Positions 18,563 through 27,584 of a DNA stretch of 64,000 nucleotides are shown piece after piece. The notes under the pieces are model-generated. The model was given only the letters and a program-made list of their open reading frames with translations, was not told where the DNA came from and did not search any database. The stretch is taken from the NCBI GenBank assembly GCA_963377175.1, contig CAUJNA010003024.1, positions 307,001 through 371,000 on the forward strand, in the 5' to 3' direction. Positions within the stretch are counted from its first letter, which is position 1. Each line of letters begins with the position of its first letter. Source of the stretch: Effrenium voratum. Its lineage: Eukaryota; Sar; Dinophyceae; Suessiales; Symbiodiniaceae. The position numbers were made by a program, and so were the translations under genes.

Positions 18563-18840
18563 TGACCCCCTTTGCTTCCTCAAATGAGGTCAGGGGCTCC
18601 TCGGGCCTACCTCAAATCCTTGTTTCCCTAGAGCCTCCCTTGTTGCAGTCTCCTCGAGGCCAAGAGCTGGGGAAGTTCTTCCGATGCCTCGGCGCATGGC
18701 CACCCAGTTCGCTCGCGCTCGCCCAAAGCTTCTGGGCTTCGGCTTTGGGGTGACTCACCCTTAAACTACGCGGCCGGAAATGTGCCTGTTGATGAGTTCG
18801 TATCTGCAGCGTGGGAGAACTTCATAGTGAATCCGTGGCA

Positions 18841-19140
18841 ATGACTGGCACAAACGGCCAGCTACTGAAGGCAATCGAGATGATGCTTACAGTGGTGACG
18901 GGCAAGCCTGCTGTGAGTTATGGAGTACCTGAAGTGCCGGGCAATTTGCTAGAGAGCTCCATCCGCACTGGAGCGCTGATTGCGGTGAATGAGCGCATTA
19001 GTGCCGCAGAGGCTGCTCATGAGGATGGGGTGGTCAACATTCTGGCTGGAAAGGCTGTACCCCCGGCGCCGAAGGCTCCAGGTTTGAGGCCTGTAGCATT
19101 ACCAACATCCCTTACTAGGAGCAAGCAGGTCCGTAAGTAA
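18841..19140 (+). CDS. Unknown short protein or exon
   Basis: From ATG 18,841 the frame runs 99 codons (MTGTNGQLLKAIEMMLTVVT..., ending LTRSKQVRK) with good coding character and no known domain. An overlapping upstream frame (PVDEFVSAAWENFIVNPWQ) stops at TGA 18,842-18,844, overlapping this ATG (ATGA). The end AGCAAGCAG|GTCCGTAAG runs into a GTAA satellite and looks like a splice donor. A copy of the last roughly 30 bp (GAGCAAGCAGGTCCGTAAGT) recurs at 19,337, so the exon end was duplicated with the satellite. Confidence 0.45.
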   Translation: MTGTNGQLLKAIEMMLTVVTGKPAVSYGVPEVPGNLLESSIRTGALIAVNERISAAEAAHEDGVVNILAGKAVPPAPKAPGLRPVALPTSLTRSKQVRK

Positions 19141-19740
19141 GCGAGTAACTAACTAACCCCCTCGAAACCCAACCCGGACCGTAAGTAAGTAAGTAAGTAA
19201 CTAACTAAATTCCCTCCCCCCGAACCCGGCCCCTGAGTAAGTAAGCAAGCAAGCAAGCAAGTAAGTAAGTACGTAAGTGAGTATTTAGCCCCCCTCCCCA
19301 CTCCCCGGCAAAAAAAAAACACAACATTTTCTTACTGAGAGCAAGCAGGTCCGTAAGTCAGTAAGTAACTAACCCCTTGACCCGCAACCCAGCTCGTAAG
19401 TAATTAGTAAGTAAGTAATTAACCCCCCTCCCCCCAACCCGGCCGCTGTATTAAGTGAGTGAGTGAGTGAGTGAGTGAGTGAGTGAGTGAGTGAGTGAGT
19501 GAGTGAGTGAGTGAGTGAGTGAGTGAGTGAGTGAGTGAGTGAGTGAGTGTGTGAGTGAGTGAGTGAGTGAGTGACCGACCCCACCTCGCTTGCGCTCAAG
19601 GGGGCGAGTCGTCCGTAAGTCACATGTTTGCAATGGTAGGTATCTTACTCGCCGCCTAGATTAGCTAGCGCACTAAATGAAACAAGCAACCAATCAAGTA
19701 GCTCGGTAAGTCCGCAGGGTAAGCAAGTCAGTAAGTAAGC

Positions 19741-19775
<35 letters not shown>

Positions 19776-20370
19776 GAAGTCACTGAGTAAGTAAGTAAGT
19801 AAGTAATTTAGTAGGTAAGTAAGCAAGTAAGTAACTAAAACACCCGCCACCTCGACCCTCCTTCCGCTGAAGGAAGCGAGTCATCCGTAAAGAGCATACT
19901 CGCAATTCGGAATGGTAAGTATCTACTTGCCGCCTGGATCAGGTAAGTAAGTAAGTAAGTATGTATGTAAGTAGGTAAGGAAGTAAGTGACTAAGCGAGT
20001 CGTCCGCAAGTGACATACCCCAGCCCCCTTCCGGTAGGTGTCTTTCTTACCGCCTTAAGTAAGTACGTGAATGCGTGACTGAGTGACCGAGCCACCCCCT
20101 TACGCTCAAGGAGGCGAATCGTCTGGAAGTAACATACTCGCAATGGTAAATATTTTACGCACTGCCTGGATTAGGTAGCGCACTAAGGGAAGCAAGCAAG
20201 TAAGTAAGTAGCTAAGTGAAGTAGCAGGATAATGAAAGTGAGTAAGTAAGTAAGTAGATAAGAAACCCTCCACCCTCCTTCCGCTCAAGGAAGCGAGTCG
20301 TCCGTAAGTAACGTACTCGGACTTTTAGGTATCTTACGTACCGCCTAGATTAGGTAGGTAAGTTTGAGGT
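19137..20370 (+). repeat. Composite GTAA satellite with a conserved 65-70 bp module
   Basis: Long runs of GTAA/GTAAGT alternate with about five copies of a module. Its parts are GGAAGCGAGTCGTCCGTAAG, TAACATACTCGCAATGG and ACCGCCTAGATTAGGTAG, with copies near 19,580, 19,855, 19,985, 20,095 and 20,270. An inverted copy with TTAC runs is at 38,060-38,210. CTAACTAAC and C-rich stretches follow several GTAAGT runs. Confidence 0.9.
19453..19574 (+). repeat. (GTGA)n microsatellite
   Basis: About 30 copies of GTGA with one GTGTGA change near 19,548, inside the GTAA satellite. Confidence 0.98.
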
Positions 20371-20454
20371 GAGCGCTGCCTATGCGAGGGAAGAACCCCC
20401 AAGTATGGACACAGTGGCAGTCCTGTCCAACCGAGTATGCTCTGTTTTGTCCCA

Positions 20455-20600
20455 GGTTTTCAGGTGAGTCTGCAGTCTTGTCCAAGGTCGTGTCCAACAT
20501 CCTCCACAACATGCTCTATTTTGTTCAAGGTATTCAGGTGAGTCTTCAGTGCTGTCCAAGGTAGTGTCCAACATCCTCCACCAAGTCTAGGCTGTTTTGT
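20455..20600 (+). repeat. Two-copy tandem repeat of about 75 bp
   Basis: TTCAGGTGAGTCTGCAGTC and GTCCAACATCCTCCAC recur once at about 75-80 bp distance (TTCAGGTGAGTCTTCAGTG and GTCCAACATCCTCCAC). Confidence 0.75.
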
Positions 20601-21405
20601 GGCCCAGTGTTGGTTTGTTCGTGTGTGTGTGTGCGTGCGTCAAGTGGATTGAGCTTCAAGCCAAGGTAGAGGTGGCAACTTGCTTTAGTGGGGTTGGGAG
20701 CCCTTTTCTTCAACACAGTTCGTACTTGACCCCGTGCTCATGGAATAGAACCTTGAACGCATTCTGCGTAGTTGGCTTCATAGCGAGGGTCAAGCAGCCT
20801 TTGAAAGTTTCTTTGCGTGCTCCCAGGTTTTCGAGACTTGTCTGGAGTTAGTCAAAAAAAAACTGATGTCGCTTGAATGTGTGAACCGCAATCGTGGGAT
20901 GAAGGTGCGCAGAAGGGAGCGGCCGCACCTTTGATTCCTACGCGATCACTTCGATGCCAGGTTTTGCTTTGCCACTCACGGAAGGCTTGTTTGGAAACAA
21001 GAGCAGCATAAGGGCTGGACTTGCTTTTTCAAATCAATCCAAAAACCAAAAGCAGCCTATCTAAGATACCGGACAAGACAAAGTAGGATAGCAGAATTTG
21101 GTGTTACCCCTGTAAACTGTGGTTATGGTTCAGGCCTCAGAACTCACCAACTCTGCCCAGGCACCTGGGTTAAAGGCAGTTGGTTTCTCCTTGGCGGAGG
21201 GGGGGGGGGGCAGGACGGAACCTAAATTCCCTCTACCGCAGTGCTTGCATTTATAGTTCATGCTTTGTAGTTTTAAGAATCACATGGAGTCACAGGTTTT
21301 GACAGCCATTAGTCTGGCTTGCGAGTTTGCTTTGCAGTTGGTGCCTCCTTATGAGGGTCTTCAGGAATTGCAGGAACGCGGGGGGTGGTCAAACAAAACA
21401 AGTTT
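20600..21405. other. No recognised gene
   Basis: Short frames only. A G12 run lies at 21,199-21,210. Confidence 0.4.
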
Positions 21406-21410
21406 ATAGA

Positions 21411-22092
21411 TGGCACTGAAAAGTGCCTAATGCACTGCAAAGTGCAAGCCTTTTTCCAACTCCCTGGCCTCCGGGACCTTGGCGTTTGTTGGGAGGGATG
21501 GTGCCTTGATCCCTGGCCTCCGGGACCTTGGCATTTCTTTTTGGCACTGAAGTTTGATGATAAGTGCAGTTGTTAAACATAACTTAGTGGCACTGTTAGG
21601 TGCCTAATGCGCTGGAAAGTGCAACCTTGCTTCCAGACCCCTGGCCTCCGGGACCTTGGCACTTTTTGTGCAGGGAGGGAGGGCACCTTGGCCACACATC
21701 AAGCTCGCCCCGGAGGCCAGGGGCCCAGTTTCACACGATGGACTGACAGCCATGGTGCCTGCGTGCATGTCACCCAGCTGTTCTAAATTGCTGTGTTGCA
21801 TGCATGCTATTCACTTTACTCAGCCAGGCCTTCAGGCATGTTCCAGGCAATGTTACTAGCCACCAACTTGACACATGCAATAGCCACTGCTCAGGTACAC
21901 CGAGGAATGATGACTTCTCAGTTGCATCACCATGCAGGCGCGGGTGTCTCATTTTGGCACTGAAAGCACTGAAAAGTGCAAGTTCTTAAACAAAACATGT
22001 TTCAATCTTAGTGGCACTGAAAAGTGCCTAATGCGCTGCAAAGTGCAACCTTGCTTCCAGGTCCCTGGCCTCCGGGACCTTGGCACTTTTGG
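21411..22092. repeat. Three interspersed copies of a TGGCACTGAAAAGTGCC element
   Basis: Copies at 21,411-21,484, 21,588-21,665 and 22,012-22,092 share TGGCACTGAAAAGTGCC (a small hairpin), TAATGCGCTGCAAAGTGC, and CCTGGCCTCCGGGACCTTGG. A fourth copy of the last block is at about 21,511, and an inverted one (CCGGAGGCCAGGGGCCC) near 21,710. About 75-80 bp each. Confidence 0.8.
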
Positions 22093-22185
22093 GGGGACTG
22101 AGACTTCCAGCGGTGCACTCAAAGCAGCAACAGACTGTCACACCCTTTTTCCCCTCTCCAAATCAGGAAGTGTGGAGGAGGCTCT

Positions 22186-22575
22186 TTAGCACTCCATCTC
22201 CTTGGCGTCTTCATCTTTTAAGGCTTTTCTTCTCCGGCACTGTCTCTCCTGTGCAAGCTTCTTCCGCTCAGCGGCAATTTCCTTCCGCGTGACAACTATC
22301 GGCTGGTGGGACCATGCTCTGGACGCAGCCTGCAAAGAAGCGCCACTCTTCAACTGCCATTGCATGAACTTGTTGCGCTGCTGCGCAGGAGGCAGTCCTT
22401 CTAGCGTAGGTTCCTGTGGGCCAGCAAGCCTGCAAGCCTGCAAGCCTGCAGGCCTGTCGATCTCATCTTGCTGATCCAACTCCTTGTCATGTTGCCCTTG
22501 AGACTCATCCAATGTCCATGCCAATGAGTCTGTGTCTTCTTTGCTGAGGCGTGAGGCCGCACTGATAAGAAGCAA
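22186..22575 (-). CDS. Coiled-coil rich protein, probably a terminal exon
   Basis: An open frame of 129 codons on the minus strand ending at TAA 22,186. It reads through EDTDSLAWTLDESQGQHDK, a Leu-Ala-Gly/Gln/Pro linker with a short CAAGCCTG tandem (QACRLAG), then TRKEIAAERKKLAQERQC, and ends KALKDEDAKEMEC. The basic/acidic helical C-terminus suggests a coiled coil. No family recognised. The 5' limit is unclear; the first Met may lie downstream of a splice acceptor. Confidence 0.5.
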   Translation of the reverse strand: MLLISAASRLSKEDTDSLAWTLDESQGQHDKELDQQDEIDRPAGLQACRLAGPQEPTLEGLPPAQQRNKFMQWQLKSGASLQAASRAWSHQPIVVTRKEIAAERKKLAQERQCRRRKALKDEDAKEMEC

Positions 22576-22633
22576 GAAGGATCACCAGTGCGCCCTTGGG
22601 ATGGCCTCTGAGAATGCGCACTCGGAAGACCTT

Positions 22634-22765
22634 AAATCCCGACACCCCCCCCCCCCCTACCCCCCTCCTGTTCACATCTGGGTTTTGCTTGGTGAATCCC
22701 GATCTGCACCGGCCAAAAACCAAAACGAACAGGAAGGGGGTAGGGGGGGGGGGGTGTCGGGATTT
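22634..22765. repeat. Inverted repeat with poly-C/poly-G arms
   Basis: Left arm 22,634-22,673 (AAATCCCGACACCCC... to CTCCTGTTC), right arm 22,727-22,765 (GAACAGGAAGGGGG... to GTGTCGGGATTT), one base difference in length, spacer about 53 bp. Confidence 0.9.
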
Positions 22766-22794
22766 CAGAGGCCTCGCTCTTCCAAACCCAGACT

Positions 22795-23475
22795 CTTGGA
22801 TCTGGGTTTCAGGCCCTCATTCCCGACTGCTTGTGGAATGAAGGATCTGGACTCTGGAGGTGGCACAAGTGCAAAAACTGCGGGAAATCTCACTTCTATA
22901 TTCCCGACTGCGTGTTGAATGAAGGATCTGGACTCGGAGGTGCCAAAAGTGCAAAAACTGCGGGAAATCTCACTTCTATATTCCCGACTGCTTGTGAAAG
23001 GAAGGATCTGGATTCTGGAGGTGGGAAATTGAATTTCTATATTCCCGACTGCTTGTGAAATGCAGGATCTGGACTCTGGAGGTGCCAAAAGTGCAAAAAC
23101 TGCGGGACTGCGTGTGGAATGAAGGATCTGGAGTCTGGAGGTGCCAAAAGTGCAAAAAATAAATTGGGAAATTGGGCTTATTCTACATTCCCAACCCTTC
23201 CTTCCACGAACCGTCGGGATTTCCGGGCCAGATTCCAGATCCTTCATCCCACACGCAGTCGGGAATATAGAAGTGAGATTTCCCGCAGTTTTTGCATTTT
23301 TGGCACCTCCAGAGTCCAGATCCTTCACCCCGCAGTTTTTGCACTTTTCGCACCTCAGAGTCCAGATCCTTCATTCTACAAGCAGTCGGGAATTTAGAAG
23401 TTCAATTTCCAACAGCTTTTGCACTTTTGGCACCTCCAGAGTCCAGATCCTTCAGTCGGGAATATAGAAGTTCCC
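22795..23475. repeat. Palindromic tandem array (GAAGGATCTGGACTCTGGAGG)
   Basis: Left half (to about 23,160): four to five units of roughly 75-80 bp with TCCCGACTGCTTGTG, GAAGGATCTGGACTCTGGAG, AAGTGCAAAAACTGCGGG and AAATCTCACTTCTATATTCC. Right half (from about 23,195): the same units in inverse orientation (CCAGAGTCCAGATCCTTC). Open frames of up to 187 codons across it are repeat artefacts. Confidence 0.9.
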
Positions 23476-23479
23476 TCTG

Positions 23480-25140
23480 TGTAAAGCCCTGCGCAGGCAG
23501 GTGGAGATGCCATTGAAGATCTTGATGTGCATGTGCCTGGCGTGGAGAAAAGTGCTTTGATTTGCTGAGCAAGGAAGAGAGAGTTGGCCTGGAACTATTG
23601 TGCCAATGTGCAGCCCTGATGAAACCTGCCCTGAGGCTGATGCTGATGCGTGGCAGTGGCCTTGCAGAGCCCTAAGTGCGTAGTGCAGTGTGCGATGGCA
23701 AAGATGTTTCCACACTTAGGCCCCTGGCCTCCAACTGATGACGGTCACAGCCTCTTCCTCAAGAATGGCGCTCGAATACCAAGCAGCGCTCCCGCAAGAA
23801 TGCCAAGCGGGGGAAGCTGCCTTGGAACCCGAAGTCGGCCCGGCGGAGACTGGCAGCCGAGCGATCTTCTGACTGGTGGGTGGGGGTCCGTGCCCAAGAA
23901 GATCCAAGCAAAGCGTGCGGCATTCCAAGGCGCAGAATGGTGGGGTTCGCTGGCCTGAAACCTTGAGTCCTCACTTCATTCGGGTACCTGCAGGCAGCGG
24001 GTCCAGCTTGCACGCACGCCTATGTCTGAGGCCAGCGGTTGAGCAGCAGGCGCAGGCTGCCATGGAGTTACACACGGCGTGGCAGCGGGAGCACAGTGTG
24101 ATTCGTCCTGACAGCTGGCCAACTATGCCTTTAATTTCTGGAGAGGCCAGAAGAGAGAGCACGCCGGGCTTGCAGAGAAGCCGGCAGATGTGTTTGCCGC
24201 GGGCCTGTGCCTGCTTTTGTCGCAAGATTACACGCAGCCTTGAAGCCTCTCATAGGCACCAGTAAGAAGCCAACCTTGCTGCGCGGCGCGATTGCCCAAG
24301 CAAGGGTTGTTCTGATGCTGACAAGCCCGACTGCCAACGGGGCCATCTGGCTTCACGTGGCTTACATCGCCTTTGAGCCTTTTCGGCCATGCTTTCAACG
24401 CATGAAGGCGGGGTGTTTGCAAGCTAAAGTTTTCTTTTGTTTGTGGACAGGGTTGGGGTTGCATTCTGGTAGGCTTCTGCCTCGTCCCACCCACCGCGGG
24501 CTGACAGACAGATGTGACAGATGTGACAGAGCTTGTGAAGGAAAGCGGTGACAGTCTGAAGGCTGAGGCTCCCACCCGCCAAGTCGACTGGCCAGGACAG
24601 CGGCGACAGTCCGAAACAGCCGTGACAGCCCAAAGCCTGAGGCTCGCTGCCAGGTGTTTGGTGTTTGCTGCAGATCATGAGCTGTGGAAGGAAGGCTTGC
24701 GCGCGGCGCGCGCGCTAGCATTGCCTGCTTGCTGACGGTTGTTTTGCTGAGTATGCCTCTCTTGGCATGCTTCTGGGTATGCCACTGCGGAGCGACATGG
24801 AGCCACTGCTGCTAGTCGTGCCGGGAGTCCATTTCCTTGAGAGTTAGCTACTGCTGCACTTGGCAGTAGCTATGGGGAATATGGAGAGAAGAGGTCAATA
24901 GCACGTACTTGTCCCATTGTCTTGTTGGCTTTTGACACAGTAGAGGCTGATCGGTTGGGCCCGTTTCGACACGCATTGGCAGTCTTTAAAAGTCTGCATG
25001 TGAGCGGCTTTAGCACAACCGCTAATCAACACGCCGGCTGAGCCTGTGATTTGGTAAAGGTCTTAGGCGGGAAATTGCGAAGTAAATGATTTGCGTTTCA
25101 ATTTGGAGGTTCTTGTTTGCTTGCCCCTTTTGCAAGCGGC
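23480..25140. other. Possible exons, not resolved
   Basis: Plus-strand frames with some coding character include one near 23,760-23,870 (MALEYQAALPQECQAGEAAL) and one near 24,035-24,240 (QQAQAAMELHTAWQREHSV). They are in different frames and lack clear shared splice sites. A short GTGACAG-rich stretch lies at 24,510-24,630. No family recognised; this could be a decayed gene. Confidence 0.25.
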
Positions 25141-25150
25141 CAGCAGCCAG

Positions 25151-25419
25151 GATTGCCAAAAGCCTTCCTCAAGCAGTGCCACTTTAACCAGCTGCCTGAA
25201 GCCAAGCTCAGACGTGAAGTGGTGGCAAAACAAGTGGTCTTTTGCAGAGAGCCTGGACTTGCAGTCCAAGTTTAGCTTGTCTGTATGGTGCATAACTGCC
25301 ATATCCTTTGACGGTGCAGAGCCTCGGATCCACGTCCAGCAAGTGAATCAGCAAAGCTGCTCAGTTGAATTCTGGCCAGGGGCCGGCGGCGAGCTGGAAG
25401 CTCACATGGCAGCCCTCAG
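25151..25419 (+). CDS. Candidate internal exon, unknown protein
   Basis: AGCAGCCAG|GATTGCC and GCCCTCAG|GTAGAAC bound 269 nt that are open in phase 0: DCQKPSSSSATLTSCLKPSS, DVKWWQNKWSFAESLDLQS, then IHVQQVNQQSCSVEFWPG. Composition is coding-like; no family. Neighbouring exons were not identified. Confidence 0.4.
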
Positions 25420-25426
25420 GTAGAAC

Positions 25427-25935
25427 CAAGCGTAACTCAAGCGTAACTCAAGCGTAACTCAAGCGTTACTTGTTGTTACATGAGCCAAACGCGCGCTTAA
25501 CTTGGCGTAACTCAGGCAAAATCCCAGGCGTAGCGCCAGCGTCCCGTGGCGTAACTCCGGCGCACTCAGGCGTCACATCAGCGCAACATGGCGCAACCGC
25601 AGCATGACCTGGCGTAACCCAGCGGCTGGGAGTAACTCGGGCAACACCCACGCGCAGCTCCAGCTCAGGCGCAGCGCAACTGAAGCGTAGCTTGGCGTAA
25701 CTATGGCGCACCGCAGGCGTAACTCCAGCGAACACGGGGTGTGGATAGAGAGTACTTGGGCGAAACTTGGCGTAACCCAGGCAAAACCCAGGCGTAACTC
25801 AAGCGTAGCCCTTCGTACCTCAGCGTAGCTATGGCGGCTTCTAAGCGTAGCTCCAGCGTAACTTGGCGCACCTAACTTGGCTTAACTCGCGCAAATTTCA
25901 GGCCTACCTTGGCGTAACTCAGGCAATACGAGCGA
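25427..25935 (+). repeat. Degenerate CTTGGCGTAACTC tandem array, locus 2
   Basis: About 45 imperfect units of 10-12 bp (AAGCGTAACTC, CTTGGCGTAAC, CAGGCGTAACTC, ATGGCGCAAC). It is flanked by TTTAGCAATTGATTTGGG and a G/GT-rich tract ending in GGCGCTGCTGGCGCTG. Confidence 0.9.
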
Positions 25936-26985
25936 AATTCAACAAAAGTTTAGCAATTGATTTGGGTAGATTTGCGGGTGATTGGGGGGAGCTCGTTGGC
26001 TGGCAAACTTTGCGAGTGATTCAGGTGGCGGGGTGATATTCGGGGTGGAGGGGTGGGTGGGTGGGGTGGCGCTGCTGGCGCTGCTGGCGCTGGAGCTGCC
26101 ACTGCCACGCTGCCGGTGCCACTGGAGCACCTTGCTGGCACTAGGCTGTTGGCATTATGGATCAATTAAGTGCAATATGGGATAGGAACCCCCCCAAAAT
26201 CAGTTAGGGTCAGAACAGTGGTTGAGATTACACTGCTTGGAACATTTTGGAAAATGAGGTTGGTGCACATGGCAGGTACGGGGTTGGAGAATGAGGTGGG
26301 CACCTGACCATTCAACATGACTGCTAGGTAACTGCAAGTGAACCCTGAAGGCAATCAATTCAATTCAATGCTTTCCAACAGCAATTCATTAGTAATTCCA
26401 AAGCCTGCTTTTTGTTGCATGTGCTTCCTTGTTGTACATCACGTCATGCATCCAATGTGTTCCTTTGTTTGGCCACCCACCCATGCCAACATTAAGGCAA
26501 GTGCTGCTGGGGCTTGCCAGTGCAGGCAGGGACTATTGTGGGAGGGCCAATTCCTTCTATGAATCCTCATGTACATTTGTCCTACGCAATGGGTGAGTGA
26601 AAAGTGGTCTTGCTGTCTTGCCTTAGGTCGAACCGAACCACTATGAAATTGGTTCATCCCCATGATTGTGTAGAGGCTGCAATGTCGCCTGGTTGTCACC
26701 GAGGGCAGTGTTGATGGGTTGGGTCTGGTTATATCAATTGTGTGGGATGAAATGCATTGGCTTTGAGTTGTCCTACCAACAGTCTCAGTTCTCAACAACC
26801 GCAATTTTAGGATTTCAGGGTGGCCATAGATCCCTAACCTAGCTTCAAATTACATACATCAAGTTACCTCAGTTTGTCAAATTGCTGTGGGCATTTAGCG
26901 ATTGAAGTATGGATTTGCCTGTGCAAGCGCCTTCATTGAAACCCCCCTGGCTGGTCCTGAATTTTATAACAACCTGCCGGCTTTC
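25936..26985. other. No recognised gene
   Basis: A G-rich tract (GGGGTGGGTGGGTGGGGTGG region, about 26,040-26,070) and GCTGGCGCT repeats follow the tandem array. The rest shows no gene or repeat. Confidence 0.4.
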
Positions 26986-26987
26986 AA

Positions 26988-27005
26988 CAGCCATTTTGGC
27001 TTGAC
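26988..27005 (+). other. Possible relict of the dinoflagellate spliced leader
   Basis: CAGCCATTTTGGCTTGAC shares the 13-base core AGCCATTTTGGCT with the dinoflagellate SL (CCGTAGCCATTTTGGCTCAAG, as recalled). The last bases differ. It lies 35 bp before ATG 27,040. A single partial match; could be chance. Confidence 0.25.
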
Positions 27006-27039
27006 TTAGAGCAACAAGGGGGGCTGCATCTTGGTCGGG

Positions 27040-27180
27040 ATGGACCTGCCCTCTGATGATGAAGGGCCCACCATCGCCGTGTCACATGACTTGCAGGCTA
27101 TTACCCATCAAGCACTTCAAGCAGGTGAGTTGGCCACCCCTATGCGCAGGGAAGTGACTGCGAAACGGCTGGCTGATCTT
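27040..27180 (+). CDS. Gene A candidate first exon (unknown protein)
   Basis: Starts MDLPSDDEGPTIAVSHDLQ and remains open to a TGA at 27,208-27,210 (56 codons). Possible donors are CAAGCAG|GTGAGT at 27,124 (strongest motif, phase 1) and GATCTT|GTGTGC at 27,180 (phase 0, giving LATPMRREVTAKRLADL as the end). Acidic, hydrophilic start; no family. It would be joined to the exon at 29,424, across the minus-strand gene D. Confidence 0.4.
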
Positions 27181-27444
27181 GTGTGCCTGGGCATCATTGA
27201 CTTCTGCTGATTAACATGAAACAAATGACAACATTATTGAAAAAGAAACTACCATTTCCACACCAGTACCTCAAGCCCCATGGATCCCCCCACACTATAC
27301 AGCACAACATGTGTGCCTGGGGCCTCCAGCAATTTGACAGTGATTTTGCACTGCTTGAATTTCTGGGGTACCTTGTCTTATTCTGGTCCAGTCCATCCAG
27401 GTCCAGCTTGAGAATAGACGCCGCCTCATCTGCACCATCCCCAC

Positions 27445-27584
27445 TTGTTGCCATTTCTGCAAACAGTTTAGCCTCGACTGGATTTGTCGGTATTGGCGAA
27501 CGTTCTTCAGGTGCTCAGTTTGAGCACGCTCAATCTGAGCACGAAGGTGCTGAAAGCATTCTTTGCGACACCTCGCCGTGAACT
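27445..27584 (-). CDS. Gene D exon 5: coiled coil
   Basis: TTTGTGCAG|AGTTC and GGCAACAA|GTGGGG bound 140 nt reading FTARCRKECFQHLRAQIERA, then LKNVRQYRQIQSRLNCLQKW. The heptad-like spacing of Leu/Ile/Val suggests a coiled coil. Another open stretch just upstream (about 27,740-27,600, YYIQRALVQLNQKLKNSAQT) is in a different frame, only 17 nt away. Confidence 0.45.

Noticed and set aside
22765..23328. 187-codon minus-strand ORF
   Set aside because: Lies inside the palindromic tandem array and changes with it.
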